Of a stretch of 64,000 nt of DNA, positions 43,481 through 52,310 are shown in pieces (positions within the stretch are counted from its first letter, which is position 1; every line of letters starts with the position of its first letter). The notes beneath the pieces are model-generated. The model was not told where the DNA came from. It saw only the letters and a list, made by a program, of their open reading frames with translations, and searched no databases. The position numbers were made by a program, and so were the translations under genes. This stretch comes from Alexandriicola marinus. GTDB taxonomy: Bacteria; Pseudomonadota; Alphaproteobacteria; Rhodobacterales; Rhodobacteraceae. The DNA lies in the NCBI RefSeq assembly GCF_004000435.1, contig NZ_RBVZ01000002.1:1126729-1190728 (forward strand), given 5' to 3'.

Positions 43481-44353
43481 ATGATCAAGGGGTCTCTGCC
43501 TGCTCTCGTCACGCCGTTTGCCGACGGCGAAGTCGATCTGGACGCGCTCAAGAAACTGGTCGACTGGCATATCGATCAAGGCAGCCACGGCCTTGTGCCC
43601 GTTGGCACCACTGGCGAAAGCCCGACACTGAGCCATGCCGAACACGATCTGGTCGTGGAAACCGTGGTCAAGCAGGCCGCGGGCCGCGTTCCCGTCATCG
43701 CTGGCGCAGGGTCGAACAGCACGCGCGAGACGGTGCGTCTTGTCTCGGCGGCCAAGGCCGCGGGCGCGGATGCGGCGCTGGTGGTGACGCCCTATTACAA
43801 CAAGCCCACCCAAAAGGGCATGATCGCGCATTTCCTGGCTGCCGCCGAATGCGGCCTGCCGATCATCATCTACAACATTCCGCCGCGGTCCGTCGTCGAC
43901 ATGACGCCCGCGACGATGGGCGAACTGGCCAAGCACCCCAACATCATCGGCGTCAAGGACGCGACCGCCGATCTGAGCCGCGTGCCGCAACAGCGGATCA
44001 CCTGCGGCACCGATTTCATCCAGCTTTCGGGCGAGGATCCGACGGCGCTTGGCTTCAATGCGCATGGTGGCCGGGGCTGCATCTCGGTGACCGCCAATGT
44101 CGCGCCGCGCCTGTGTTCCGAATTCCAGGAGGCGACGCTTGCGGGTGATTTCGCAACGGCCCTGACGATTCAGGACCGGTTGCAGCCGCTGCATCAGGCG
44201 ATCTTTCGGGAACCGGGCCTTGCCGGGGCGAAATACGGCCTGTCCGTTCTGGGCATGATCCGGGACGAGGTTCGATCCCCTCTGACGTCGGTGGGCGAAG
44301 AGACTCAGGCCGAGATCCGCTCTGCCATGGCGCATGCCGGTCTGGTCAACTGA
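43481..44353 (+). CDS. dapA: 4-hydroxy-tetrahydrodipicolinate synthase
   Basis: The 290-residue enzyme condenses pyruvate and aspartate semialdehyde, the first step specific to the diaminopimelate/lysine branch. The Schiff-base Lys159 lies in GVKDATAD, Tyr131 in IIYNIPPRS, and [14 protein letters not shown] is the N-terminal signature. ATG at 43481 has GAAGGA at 9 bases. The aspartate semialdehyde substrate comes from Asd (12336). It overlaps the convergent YcaQ-like gene by eight bases. Confidence 0.95.
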   Translation: MIKGSLPALVTPFADGEVDLDALKKLVDWHIDQGSHGLVPVGTTGESPTLSHAEHDLVVETVVKQAAGRVPVIAGAGSNSTRETVRLVSAAKAAGADAALVVTPYYNKPTQKGMIAHFLAAAECGLPIIIYNIPPRSVVDMTPATMGELAKHPNIIGVKDATADLSRVPQQRITCGTDFIQLSGEDPTALGFNAHGGRGCISVTANVAPRLCSEFQEATLAGDFATALTIQDRLQPLHQAIFREPGLAGAKYGLSVLGMIRDEVRSPLTSVGEETQAEIRSAMAHAGLVN

Positions 44354-45563
44354 CCGGATCGCGAAGCCAGTCTTCGGCGAAGTCAAGCGCGCGGCAGGCG
44401 CCAAGTCCGGCCGCGCGTTCAAGCTCCGAGACGAGCTTTGCCTGACGCCCCTTGCCCATGCGCACACCGTCTTCGGGCCAGAAGGCTCTGATCCAGAGGG
44501 TCTCGGTCGATCTGTCGGCCTTCATGTCGATCCGTCCGATCAGCCGGGTACCTTCCATGACGGGAAAGACGTAGTAGCCATAGACACGCTTGGGCTCGGG
44601 CACGAAGATCTCGATCCGGTAGGAGAAATCGAACAGGCGTTCGGCCCGGGCCCTGTCGCGCAGGGCCGGGTCAAAGGGCGACAGGATGCGCACCCGGGTC
44701 GACGGCTCGGGCAGGGATAGTGCCTCGTCGACAACGCCCGGACGCGCCAGTGACACACGCCGCGATCCGTCGGCGCAGACGATCTCGACCTCTTCGATCA
44801 GACAGGATTGCAGGGCGGACCTGCACCAACGGGCAGCCTCTGCCTTGGTGATGATATCCCAGAACGCAGCGATTTCGCCCGACGTGCCGAACCCCATCCG
44901 GTCGAGCGCGGCGCGACAGGCCCAATCGATGATCTCGTCATCGTCCTTGCGCCGGGCAAGCGTCTCGCTCGGGATCACGCGTTCGGTCAGATCATAGACC
45001 TTTCGGAATCCCTCGCGTCTGGTCACGGCCAGCGCGCCCGACCGCCAGAGATATTCCAGCGCCGTCTTGGACGGGTGCCAGTCCCACCAGCCGCCGGACG
45101 ATTTCTCTTCGTCCTTGCCGACATCGCGGGTGGTGCAGGCGCCATGCCTGGCCACGTGATCGAGGATCTCGTCGATCTGTTCGACGAACCCCTCGCGGCG
45201 GTTCTTCTGCCAGCGACCTTGCAGCCGGGCGGCATCCCGTTCGAATTTCAGCCGCCAGTACGGGTAGAAGGCCATCGGAATGGCCGCGGCATCGTGGGTC
45301 CAGTGTTCGAAGATCGTCCGATCCTGCGCCAGCGCGGTGTTCAGTGCGGGCGGGCGGAACTGTTGGCGACGCGACCACAGGATCAGGTCATGGGCCCGGG
45401 CGAAGGTGTTGACGCTGTCCAGCTGGACGAAGCCCAGCGTTTCGATGACCCCGGCCAGATCCGCGCCCCGGCCCGGGCCTCCGCCGGGTCTCAGAAGCGC
45501 GTGGCGGTCAAGAAAAAGCCTGCGTGCCTGTTCATTGTCGAGCCGCGGAAGAGCGCCGCTCAT
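44346..45563 (-). CDS. YcaQ-type winged-helix DNA glycosylase family protein
   Basis: The 405-residue protein has the HTH_42 fold of the YcaQ/AlkX family (crosslink-repair DNA glycosylase). Family features are [17 protein letters not shown] at the N-terminus, [15 protein letters not shown] midway, and [21 protein letters not shown] plus [19 protein letters not shown] at the C-terminus. E. coli YcaQ unhooks interstrand crosslinks such as nitrogen-mustard adducts. Start at 45563 overlaps the stop of the ion-channel gene (ATGA). Confidence 0.85.
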   Translation of the reverse strand: MSGALPRLDNEQARRLFLDRHALLRPGGGPGRGADLAGVIETLGFVQLDSVNTFARAHDLILWSRRQQFRPPALNTALAQDRTIFEHWTHDAAAIPMAFYPYWRLKFERDAARLQGRWQKNRREGFVEQIDEILDHVARHGACTTRDVGKDEEKSSGGWWDWHPSKTALEYLWRSGALAVTRREGFRKVYDLTERVIPSETLARRKDDDEIIDWACRAALDRMGFGTSGEIAAFWDIITKAEAARWCRSALQSCLIEEVEIVCADGSRRVSLARPGVVDEALSLPEPSTRVRILSPFDPALRDRARAERLFDFSYRIEIFVPEPKRVYGYYVFPVMEGTRLIGRIDMKADRSTETLWIRAFWPEDGVRMGKGRQAKLVSELERAAGLGACRALDFAEDWLRDPVS

Positions 45564-46003
45564 TCCTCGGCATCCTGCGCCGCGATCTGGCCCAGCCTGA
45601 CCTGCCGGATGCCCTCGATCAGGACCGCCGTCATCAGGCCGAAATGCATCAGACCGTTCGCTGCGGCCAGACCGCTGAGGAGACGCCATTGATCCGGCAG
45701 AAGGACATCGCCGAAGCCAAGCGTCGTGAATGCAACGAGTGAGAAATAGACCGCCGGCTCGATCCCTTCGAAGATTCCCAGCCCCAGAAAGGCAAAGGCC
45801 CAGATCCAGACGGCGATCGAGAATTGCAGCATGATCCAGACCGCGAGAACGCATAGCGCGAAGATCAGCTTCGGTCGGTGCGGGGGCTTAAGAATCCAGC
45901 CGCGGTTCCGCGCCAGCGCGATTTCCAAGAACCAAAGTGCGACGCCCGATAACATGATCGTCGACAGGATCAGTCCCAGCCCGATCAGGAATTGAATCAG
46001 CAT
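45560..46003 (-). CDS. two-helix potassium channel family protein
   Basis: The 147-residue protein has three hydrophobic stretches and a selectivity filter TTLGFGD (residues 93-99), the Kir/Kcs-type ion-channel signature, in place of TVGYG. No RCK or cyclic-nucleotide domain follows, so it is a minimal two- or three-helix channel subunit. Start at 46003 has AGGGAG upstream. It shares a four-base overlap with the downstream YcaQ-type gene and is divergent from smpB. Confidence 0.82.
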   Translation of the reverse strand: MLIQFLIGLGLILSTIMLSGVALWFLEIALARNRGWILKPPHRPKLIFALCVLAVWIMLQFSIAVWIWAFAFLGLGIFEGIEPAVYFSLVAFTTLGFGDVLLPDQWRLLSGLAAANGLMHFGLMTAVLIEGIRQVRLGQIAAQDAEE

Positions 46004-46104
46004 CCCGCGCTCCCTTTGCGGGACAACTTAATCAATCACGCGCGGGGGGCCAGACCCCGCCGCCTTCCTTGTGTCGGACAAGGTGATCGCCTATGTCGAT
46101 CCGC

Positions 46105-46581
46105 ATGGCCAAGAAGGACGAAAACAAGAACTACAAGGTCGTCGCCGAGAACCGGCGCGCACGGTACGATTATGCCATCGAGGACGATATCGAATGCGGG
46201 ATCGTTCTCATGGGATCGGAAGTGAAATCGCTCCGGGACGGTCAGGCCAACATCGCCGAAAGCTATGCTTCGGTCGAGAATGGCGAATTGTGGCTCACCA
46301 ATTCCTACATCGCCCGCTATGACCCGGCCCGCCAATGGGGCCATGAAGAGCGGCGTAAGCGCAAGCTTCTGGTGTCACGTCGCGAATTGGCGAAGTTGTG
46401 GAACGCGACCCAGCGCGAGGGGATGACCATCGTTCCTCTGGTGATGTATTTCAACGACCGCGGCCTGGTGAAGCTCAAGATCGCGATCGCCAAGGGCAAG
46501 AAGGTCCATGACAAACGCGCGACCGAGGCCAAACGTGACTGGAACCGGCAGAAACAGCGGCTTCTGCGCGATCACAGCTGA
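46105..46581 (+). CDS. smpB: SsrA-binding protein SmpB
   Basis: The 158-residue protein binds tmRNA and brings it to stalled ribosomes for trans-translation. The oligonucleotide-binding fold starts [15 protein letters not shown], contains [17 protein letters not shown], and ends in the basic tail [15 protein letters not shown] that lies in the mRNA channel. I take ATG at 46105 because it gives the usual length; ATG at 46093 would add four residues. The tmRNA gene (ssrA) is not visible here. Stop is six bases from the convergent microprotein gene. Confidence 0.95.
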   Translation: MAKKDENKNYKVVAENRRARYDYAIEDDIECGIVLMGSEVKSLRDGQANIAESYASVENGELWLTNSYIARYDPARQWGHEERRKRKLLVSRRELAKLWNATQREGMTIVPLVMYFNDRGLVKLKIAIAKGKKVHDKRATEAKRDWNRQKQRLLRDHS

Positions 46582-46587
46582 GGCCGA

Positions 46588-46800
46588 TCAGTAGTCACCC
46601 GGATACTGGCTCATCATGAATTGAACGTCGAGGTCGCTGCCAAAGGCATCGGGGCTACGGCTCATCATCTCCGTCAGGACTTCGCGCTGGTTGCGCTGGT
46701 CTTCGTGGTGATCGACGACGGGCGCGTCGGTCCGGGTCCGCTGAAACAGGCCGGCAAGGCGCGACAGGATCGGGGCGGGGCTGTTGATCATCATGGTCAT
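46588..46800 (-). CDS. conserved-looking 70-residue hypothetical protein
   Basis: The 70-residue product begins MTMMINSPAPILSRLAGLF and ends FMMSQYPGDY, with a hydrophilic, His/Glu-rich middle (VVDHHEDQRNQREVL). No signal peptide or membrane helix. ATG at 46800 has GAGGA eight bases upstream; ATG at 46818 is an alternative. I do not recognise the family. It lies tail to tail with smpB and upstream of a divergent LysR gene. It could be spurious, but the ribosome site and clean end suggest it is real. Confidence 0.5.
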   Translation of the reverse strand: MTMMINSPAPILSRLAGLFQRTRTDAPVVDHHEDQRNQREVLTEMMSRSPDAFGSDLDVQFMMSQYPGDY

Positions 46801-46904
46801 GGCGGGGTCCTCGTTCATTTGGCTGGCTCGTGTTCTGTTGATTTGACGATACGGCCCGCAAACGCCTGCTGGTATCCGCCGCAACGTTGTGGTGTTCTAC
46901 AAAA

Positions 46905-47855
46905 ATGAAGAGCGACTTCAGGGAATGGTCCGACATCCGCGTCTTCCTCGCCGTCATGCGCGCGGGCTCGACGCTTGCCGCGTCACGGGTGCTTGGCATG
47001 TCACAGCCGACAGTCGCCCGGCGGATCGATGTTCTCGAACATGTCTCGGGTCTGACGCTGTTTGACCGGACGACCCAGGGCTTCTGCCCGACACCTGCCG
47101 CCGAGGCGCTGTTGCCGGAGGCTGAAAAGATGGAGGCAGCCGCCGGGGCCTTGGCGCAGATTGCGACCCGCGAGCGGAACGCGCCGTCGAAACCGATCCG
47201 GTTCAGCCTTGCCCCCGTGGCGCTGACCAAGAACCTGACCGCGATCCTTGCGAGGTTTCGGGCCGACCATCCGGGGACGAGTTTCGATTTCCTGCCAACC
47301 CGGGACGAAGTGGATCTGATCGGTGGCGAGGCCGACATGGCCCTGCGCTACGCGCTCGAGATCAACGACGAGCGATTGATTCGCTACAAGCTGAGCGAGA
47401 TCCGTACCGCTCTCTTCGCGTCTGAAAGCTATGTGGCCGAGTACGGGCTCCCGACGACAGAGGCCGATCTGTTGCGTCACCGCTTTGTCATGCGGGAAGG
47501 GCGGATCAGGCCCGGGCCCATCGACACATGGCTTCTGGAACGGATCACGCCGGATCAGATCGTCTCGCGCAGTCAGGATTTCGAATCCCTCTTTGCGGCC
47601 GTGCAAACCGGTATTGGCATCGGTGCGCTTCCCCGGGTGCGCGCCCACCTCGAAGGGGGATTCGTTGAGTGTTTCACCCCGGCGGACACGGTCGTCGGCT
47701 ATACTTGGCTTGTCGTGTCCCCGGCGGCGATGCGTCGACCCGAGATCAGGGTCTTCGCCGAGTGTTTCGCGCGCGACTACGCGGCCTTCCTCGCCGAAGA
47801 GAAGGCCCAGATCCTTGCCGGGGCCGAGGCTTCGGGACAAAGCGACACGGCTTGA
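46905..47855 (+). CDS. LysR-family transcriptional regulator
   Basis: The 316-residue protein has an N-terminal winged HTH: WSDIRVFLAVMRAGSTLAASRVLGMSQPTVARR is split over residues 8-40, then the effector domain starting near 90 (PIRFSLAPVALTKNLTAIL). The recognition helix and the hinge LTLFDRTTQGF are typical. No target is suggested by a conserved divergent partner; the 70-residue protein gene is about 105 bp away in the other direction. Confidence 0.9.
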   Translation: MKSDFREWSDIRVFLAVMRAGSTLAASRVLGMSQPTVARRIDVLEHVSGLTLFDRTTQGFCPTPAAEALLPEAEKMEAAAGALAQIATRERNAPSKPIRFSLAPVALTKNLTAILARFRADHPGTSFDFLPTRDEVDLIGGEADMALRYALEINDERLIRYKLSEIRTALFASESYVAEYGLPTTEADLLRHRFVMREGRIRPGPIDTWLLERITPDQIVSRSQDFESLFAAVQTGIGIGALPRVRAHLEGGFVECFTPADTVVGYTWLVVSPAAMRRPEIRVFAECFARDYAAFLAEEKAQILAGAEASGQSDTA

Positions 47856-48035
47856 ACATCCGGTTCGGCAACGGCGCCGCCGCGTGGCGGAAATGCAGAT
47901 CGACCTGTGTCTGGCTGTCTTGCGCGCGGTTGGTGTTGGCCCAACCAACAAGAGGCGGTCGCCGTCAGATCGGGTCGACCCTTGTTTCCCGGCCTCAGCG
48001 GCGATACTCACGATCCGATCCGCACGGAGGGTTTC

Positions 48036-48914
48036 ATGAACGCCGAGTCCCCCAATTCAAACGACGATCCCAAGGTTCTGGTGTCAACCGACTGGCTTGC
48101 CCGGCATCTGAAATCACCCGATCTGCGCATTCTTGACGGGTCGTGGTACCTGCCCGATGCAGGCCGTGATCCAAAGGCGGAATATGCCGAGGCGCATATT
48201 CCTGGTGCCCGGTTCTTCGATATCGACGAGATCTCGGACCACCGGTCCGAACTGCCGCACATGGCCCCGCCGGTCGAGAAATTCATGAGCCGGCTGCGCG
48301 CCATGGGCGTGGGCGACGGGCACCAGATTGTGGTCTATGACGGTGCGGGCCTGATGTCGGCGGCGCGGGTCTGGTGGATGTTCCGGCTGATGGGGCAGAA
48401 GAACGTCGCTGTTCTGGATGGCGGCCTGCCGAAATGGCGGGCCGAGGGCCATCCGCTCACCGACGACAATCCGATCATCCGCGACCGGCACATGACGGTG
48501 ACGCGCCAGAACCATCTGGTGCGCGACGTCACCGAAGTGGCCCGCGCCGCAAAGCTGGGCGATCACGTGATCATCGACGCCCGCGCGCCGCAGCGTTTTT
48601 CAGGTGAGGCGGCCGAGCCGCGTGCCGGCCTTCGTTCGGGTCACATCCCCGGATCGCGCAACGTCTTCTACCGCGATCTTCTGAACGACGATTTCACCAT
48701 GAAGCCAGCCGAAGAGCTGCGCGGAATTTTTGAAGGGGCAGGTGTCGATCTGTCCAAACCCGCGATCACGACCTGCGGCTCCGGTGTCACCGCGGCCGTG
48801 TTGTCGCTGGCGCTCGAACGGATCGGAAAGACCGACCATTCCCTTTATGACGGATCATGGTCCGAATGGGGGATGTATGCCGATCTTCCCATCGAAACGG
48901 GGCCTGCCGCCTGA
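48036..48914 (+). CDS. sseA: 3-mercaptopyruvate sulfurtransferase (two-rhodanese)
   Basis: The 292-residue protein has two rhodanese domains. The first starts VSTDWLARHL and lacks the catalytic Cys; the second has catalytic Cys247 in TTCGSGVTA, the CGSG(V/I)T type of mercaptopyruvate sulfurtransferases rather than the CRKGVT of thiosulfate rhodanese. It moves sulfur from mercaptopyruvate to thiols, releasing sulfide. It has an ACGGAGGG ribosome site. The aminotransferase gene follows after 33 bp. The 180 bp before it hold no gene I can support. Confidence 0.93.
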   Translation: MNAESPNSNDDPKVLVSTDWLARHLKSPDLRILDGSWYLPDAGRDPKAEYAEAHIPGARFFDIDEISDHRSELPHMAPPVEKFMSRLRAMGVGDGHQIVVYDGAGLMSAARVWWMFRLMGQKNVAVLDGGLPKWRAEGHPLTDDNPIIRDRHMTVTRQNHLVRDVTEVARAAKLGDHVIIDARAPQRFSGEAAEPRAGLRSGHIPGSRNVFYRDLLNDDFTMKPAEELRGIFEGAGVDLSKPAITTCGSGVTAAVLSLALERIGKTDHSLYDGSWSEWGMYADLPIETGPAA

Positions 48915-48947
48915 TCCAAACTCACTCCCACCCGTCCGGAGAACAAG

Positions 48948-50132
48948 ATGTTCGAACATCTCAAGGAACAACCCGCCGACAAGATCCTCGCCTTGATGGG
49001 CGAATATCGCGCCGATCCGCGCAAGGAGAAGATCGATCTTGGTGTCGGTGTCTATCGCAATGCCGAAGGCGTCACGCCTGTCATGCGCGCGGTCAAGGAA
49101 GCCGAGCGCCGGATTGTCGCCGATCAGGAGACCAAGGCCTATACCGGCATGGCCGGTGACCCGGCCTTTTCCGACGCGATGATCGGCCTCGTGCTTGGCG
49201 AGGCGGTGCCCCGCGACCGGATCGCCGCGGTGGCGACGCCGGGCGGCACGGGGGCGATCCGTCAGTCGCTCGAGCTGATCCGGCTGGCCTCGGCTGATGC
49301 GCGGGTCTGGCTCTCGAACCCGACCTGGCCCAACCATCCCTCGATCATCAACTATCTCGGCATTCCGTCGAAGACCTACCGCTATTTCGACGAGGCGACG
49401 CGCGATGTCGATTTCGCCGGGATGATCGAGGATCTCGGCGCGCTGGCCGAGGGTGACGTGGTTCTGCTGCATGGCTGCTGCCACAATCCGACCGGCGCCA
49501 ACCTGACCGCCCCCCAATGGGAAGAGGTCATCGCGCTGATGAAAGCCAAGGGTGCGATCCCGCTGGTCGATATCGCTTATCAGGGCTTCGGCGACGGTCT
49601 GGACGAAGACGCACAAGCCACCCGGCGCGTGGCCGCGGCGTTCGACGAATGCCTGATCGCGGCCTCCTGCTCCAAGAATTTCGGCATCTACCGGGAACGG
49701 ACCGGTATTCTCATGGCGATTTCCCGCGATGCGGAGCAGCAGAAGGTGACGCAGGGCACGCTCAATTTCCTCAACCGGCAGAACTTTTCCTTCCCGCCGG
49801 ACCACGGGGCGCGGGTCGTCACCACGATCCTGAACGACCCCGAACTGCGTGCCGACTGGGAGGCCGAGCTGGAAGAGACGCGCAACGGTATGCTTGCGCT
49901 GCGTCAGCAACTGGCCGACGAACTCAAGCGCCTGACGAATTCGGACCGGTTCGAGTTTCTGGCCAAGCATCGTGGCATGTTCAGCCGGATCGGCGCGTCG
50001 CCCGATCAGGTCGCGGCGATGCGGGAGGCTGACGGCATCTACATGGTCGGTGACAGCCGGATGAATATCGCGGGTCTGAATTCCGAGACGGTTCCCAAAC
50101 TTGCCGCGGCCATCGTCAAGGCTGGCGTCTGA
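48948..50132 (+). CDS. aspartate/aromatic amino acid aminotransferase
   Basis: The 394-residue class I PLP enzyme has the Schiff-base Lys243 in SCSKNFGIYRER, the PLP phosphate region NPTWPNHPSI and HGCCHNPTGANLT, and the substrate Arg in DSRMNIAGLN. This is the AspC/TyrB group that acts on aspartate, aromatic amino acids and, in some cases, cysteine. Directly downstream of sseA with a 33-bp gap, so a joint role in cysteine breakdown through mercaptopyruvate is likely. A terminator follows at 50158. Confidence 0.93.
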   Translation: MFEHLKEQPADKILALMGEYRADPRKEKIDLGVGVYRNAEGVTPVMRAVKEAERRIVADQETKAYTGMAGDPAFSDAMIGLVLGEAVPRDRIAAVATPGGTGAIRQSLELIRLASADARVWLSNPTWPNHPSIINYLGIPSKTYRYFDEATRDVDFAGMIEDLGALAEGDVVLLHGCCHNPTGANLTAPQWEEVIALMKAKGAIPLVDIAYQGFGDGLDEDAQATRRVAAAFDECLIAASCSKNFGIYRERTGILMAISRDAEQQKVTQGTLNFLNRQNFSFPPDHGARVVTTILNDPELRADWEAELEETRNGMLALRQQLADELKRLTNSDRFEFLAKHRGMFSRIGASPDQVAAMREADGIYMVGDSRMNIAGLNSETVPKLAAAIVKAGV

Positions 50133-50157
50133 ACCCGATCCAGTCTGACTTGAATGC

Positions 50158-50188
50158 AAGGGGCCGCCCATCGGGCGGCCCTTTTCTT
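50158..50188 (+). terminator. rho-independent terminator of sseA-aminotransferase
   Basis: GGGCCGCCC at 50161-50169, loop ATC, GGGCGGCCC at 50173-50181, then TTTTCTT. A perfect 9-bp GC stem 29 bp after the stop. Confidence 0.9.
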
Positions 50189-50216
50189 GTGTGGCTTCGC
50201 CGAGATGCCGGGCATG

Positions 50217-50242
50217 AAAAAACCCGGGCGCGAACGCCCGGG
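50217..50242 (-). terminator. rho-independent terminator of glnK-amtB
   Basis: On the minus strand CCCGGGCG, loop TTCG, CGCCCGGG then six T. It is 33 bp past the amtB stop and faces the sseA-operon terminator, which ends the opposite transcript. Confidence 0.88.
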
Positions 50243-50274
50243 CAGAGTTTGCGATCGACTGACTGGAAGGAGTG

Positions 50275-51606
<1,332 letters not shown>

Positions 51607-51635
51607 CCGTTTAACTCCTATTATCGCGTTCACGC

Positions 51636-51974
51636 TCAAAGCGCGTCTTCGTTGGTTTCGCCGGTCCGGACCCGGAGCGCGCCTTCAACGTCGAGGACGA
51701 AAATCTTGCCGTCGCCGATCTTGTCGGTCTTGGCAGTGCTTGCGATGGTCGAGACGACCTGATCCGCGAGGGAAGCAGGGACGACGATCTCGAGCTTGAC
51801 CTTCGGCACGAAGTTGACGGCGTATTCGGCGCCGCGATAGATTTCGGTGTGTCCGGACTGAGAGCCGAAGCCCTTGATCTCGGTCACCATCATTCCCTGA
51901 ACTCCGATGGAAGTGAGAGCCTCGCGCACCTCCTCGAGCTTGAAGGGTTTGATCGTTGCGATGATGAGTTTCAC
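51636..51974 (-). CDS. glnK: PII nitrogen regulatory protein GlnK
   Basis: The 112-residue protein has the PII signature (KLIIATIKPFKLEEVREALTS is split; the T-loop is GHTEIYRGAEY) with the uridylylation residue Tyr51. The C-terminal signature GDGKIFVLDVEGALRVRTGE holds the nucleotide-binding glycines. It senses 2-oxoglutarate and ATP and blocks AmtB when nitrogen is plentiful. The gene heads the glnK-amtB operon; the 336-bp region upstream, shared with the divergent penicillin-binding protein gene, holds an inverted repeat and no gene that I can see. Confidence 0.97.
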   Translation of the reverse strand: MKLIIATIKPFKLEEVREALTSIGVQGMMVTEIKGFGSQSGHTEIYRGAEYAVNFVPKVKLEIVVPASLADQVVSTIASTAKTDKIGDGKIFVLDVEGALRVRTGETNEDAL

Positions 51975-52092
51975 TGTCTTCCCCTTGAATAGGTTCTCAA
52001 TGCAGCGCTGAGCGGCACTGCTTGGGGCAACAAGGAAGTCGACAAACGCTTGCTCTCAAGCCGGGAGAGGCCATTCCCACCAGGTTGCGGAA

Positions 52093-52132
52093 TGCATTAT
52101 GCCCAAATTTTATACTTTTTGGGCTATTCGCA
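52093..52132. promoter_or_regulatory. inverted repeat in the glnK/penicillin-binding protein intergenic region
   Basis: GCCCAAA (52101-52107) and TTTGGGC (52118-52124) form a perfect inverted repeat with a 10-bp AT-rich spacer; an outer TGC...GCA pair flanks it at equal distance. It lies about 120-155 bp before glnK. It could be an operator for NtrC or another regulator, or part of a promoter. The rest of the 336-bp gap (51975-52310) shows nothing else that I can call. NtrC control is inference from the glnK context only. Confidence 0.4.
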
Positions 52133-52310
52133 CAAAAATAAGGCATACAAGAAAAGCTTTGATTGGGCGTCAGAGTCGCATGCCTGCGGATTTCGAGGCC
52201 GAAACTCGCCAAATCCGACTCGTTCGACATTACATTGCGACCGGCACACGCTAGAGTGGCCGCAAGACGGGCGATCGAGACCCTGATCAAGGAAGAGCGG
52301 TAATTCAGGT

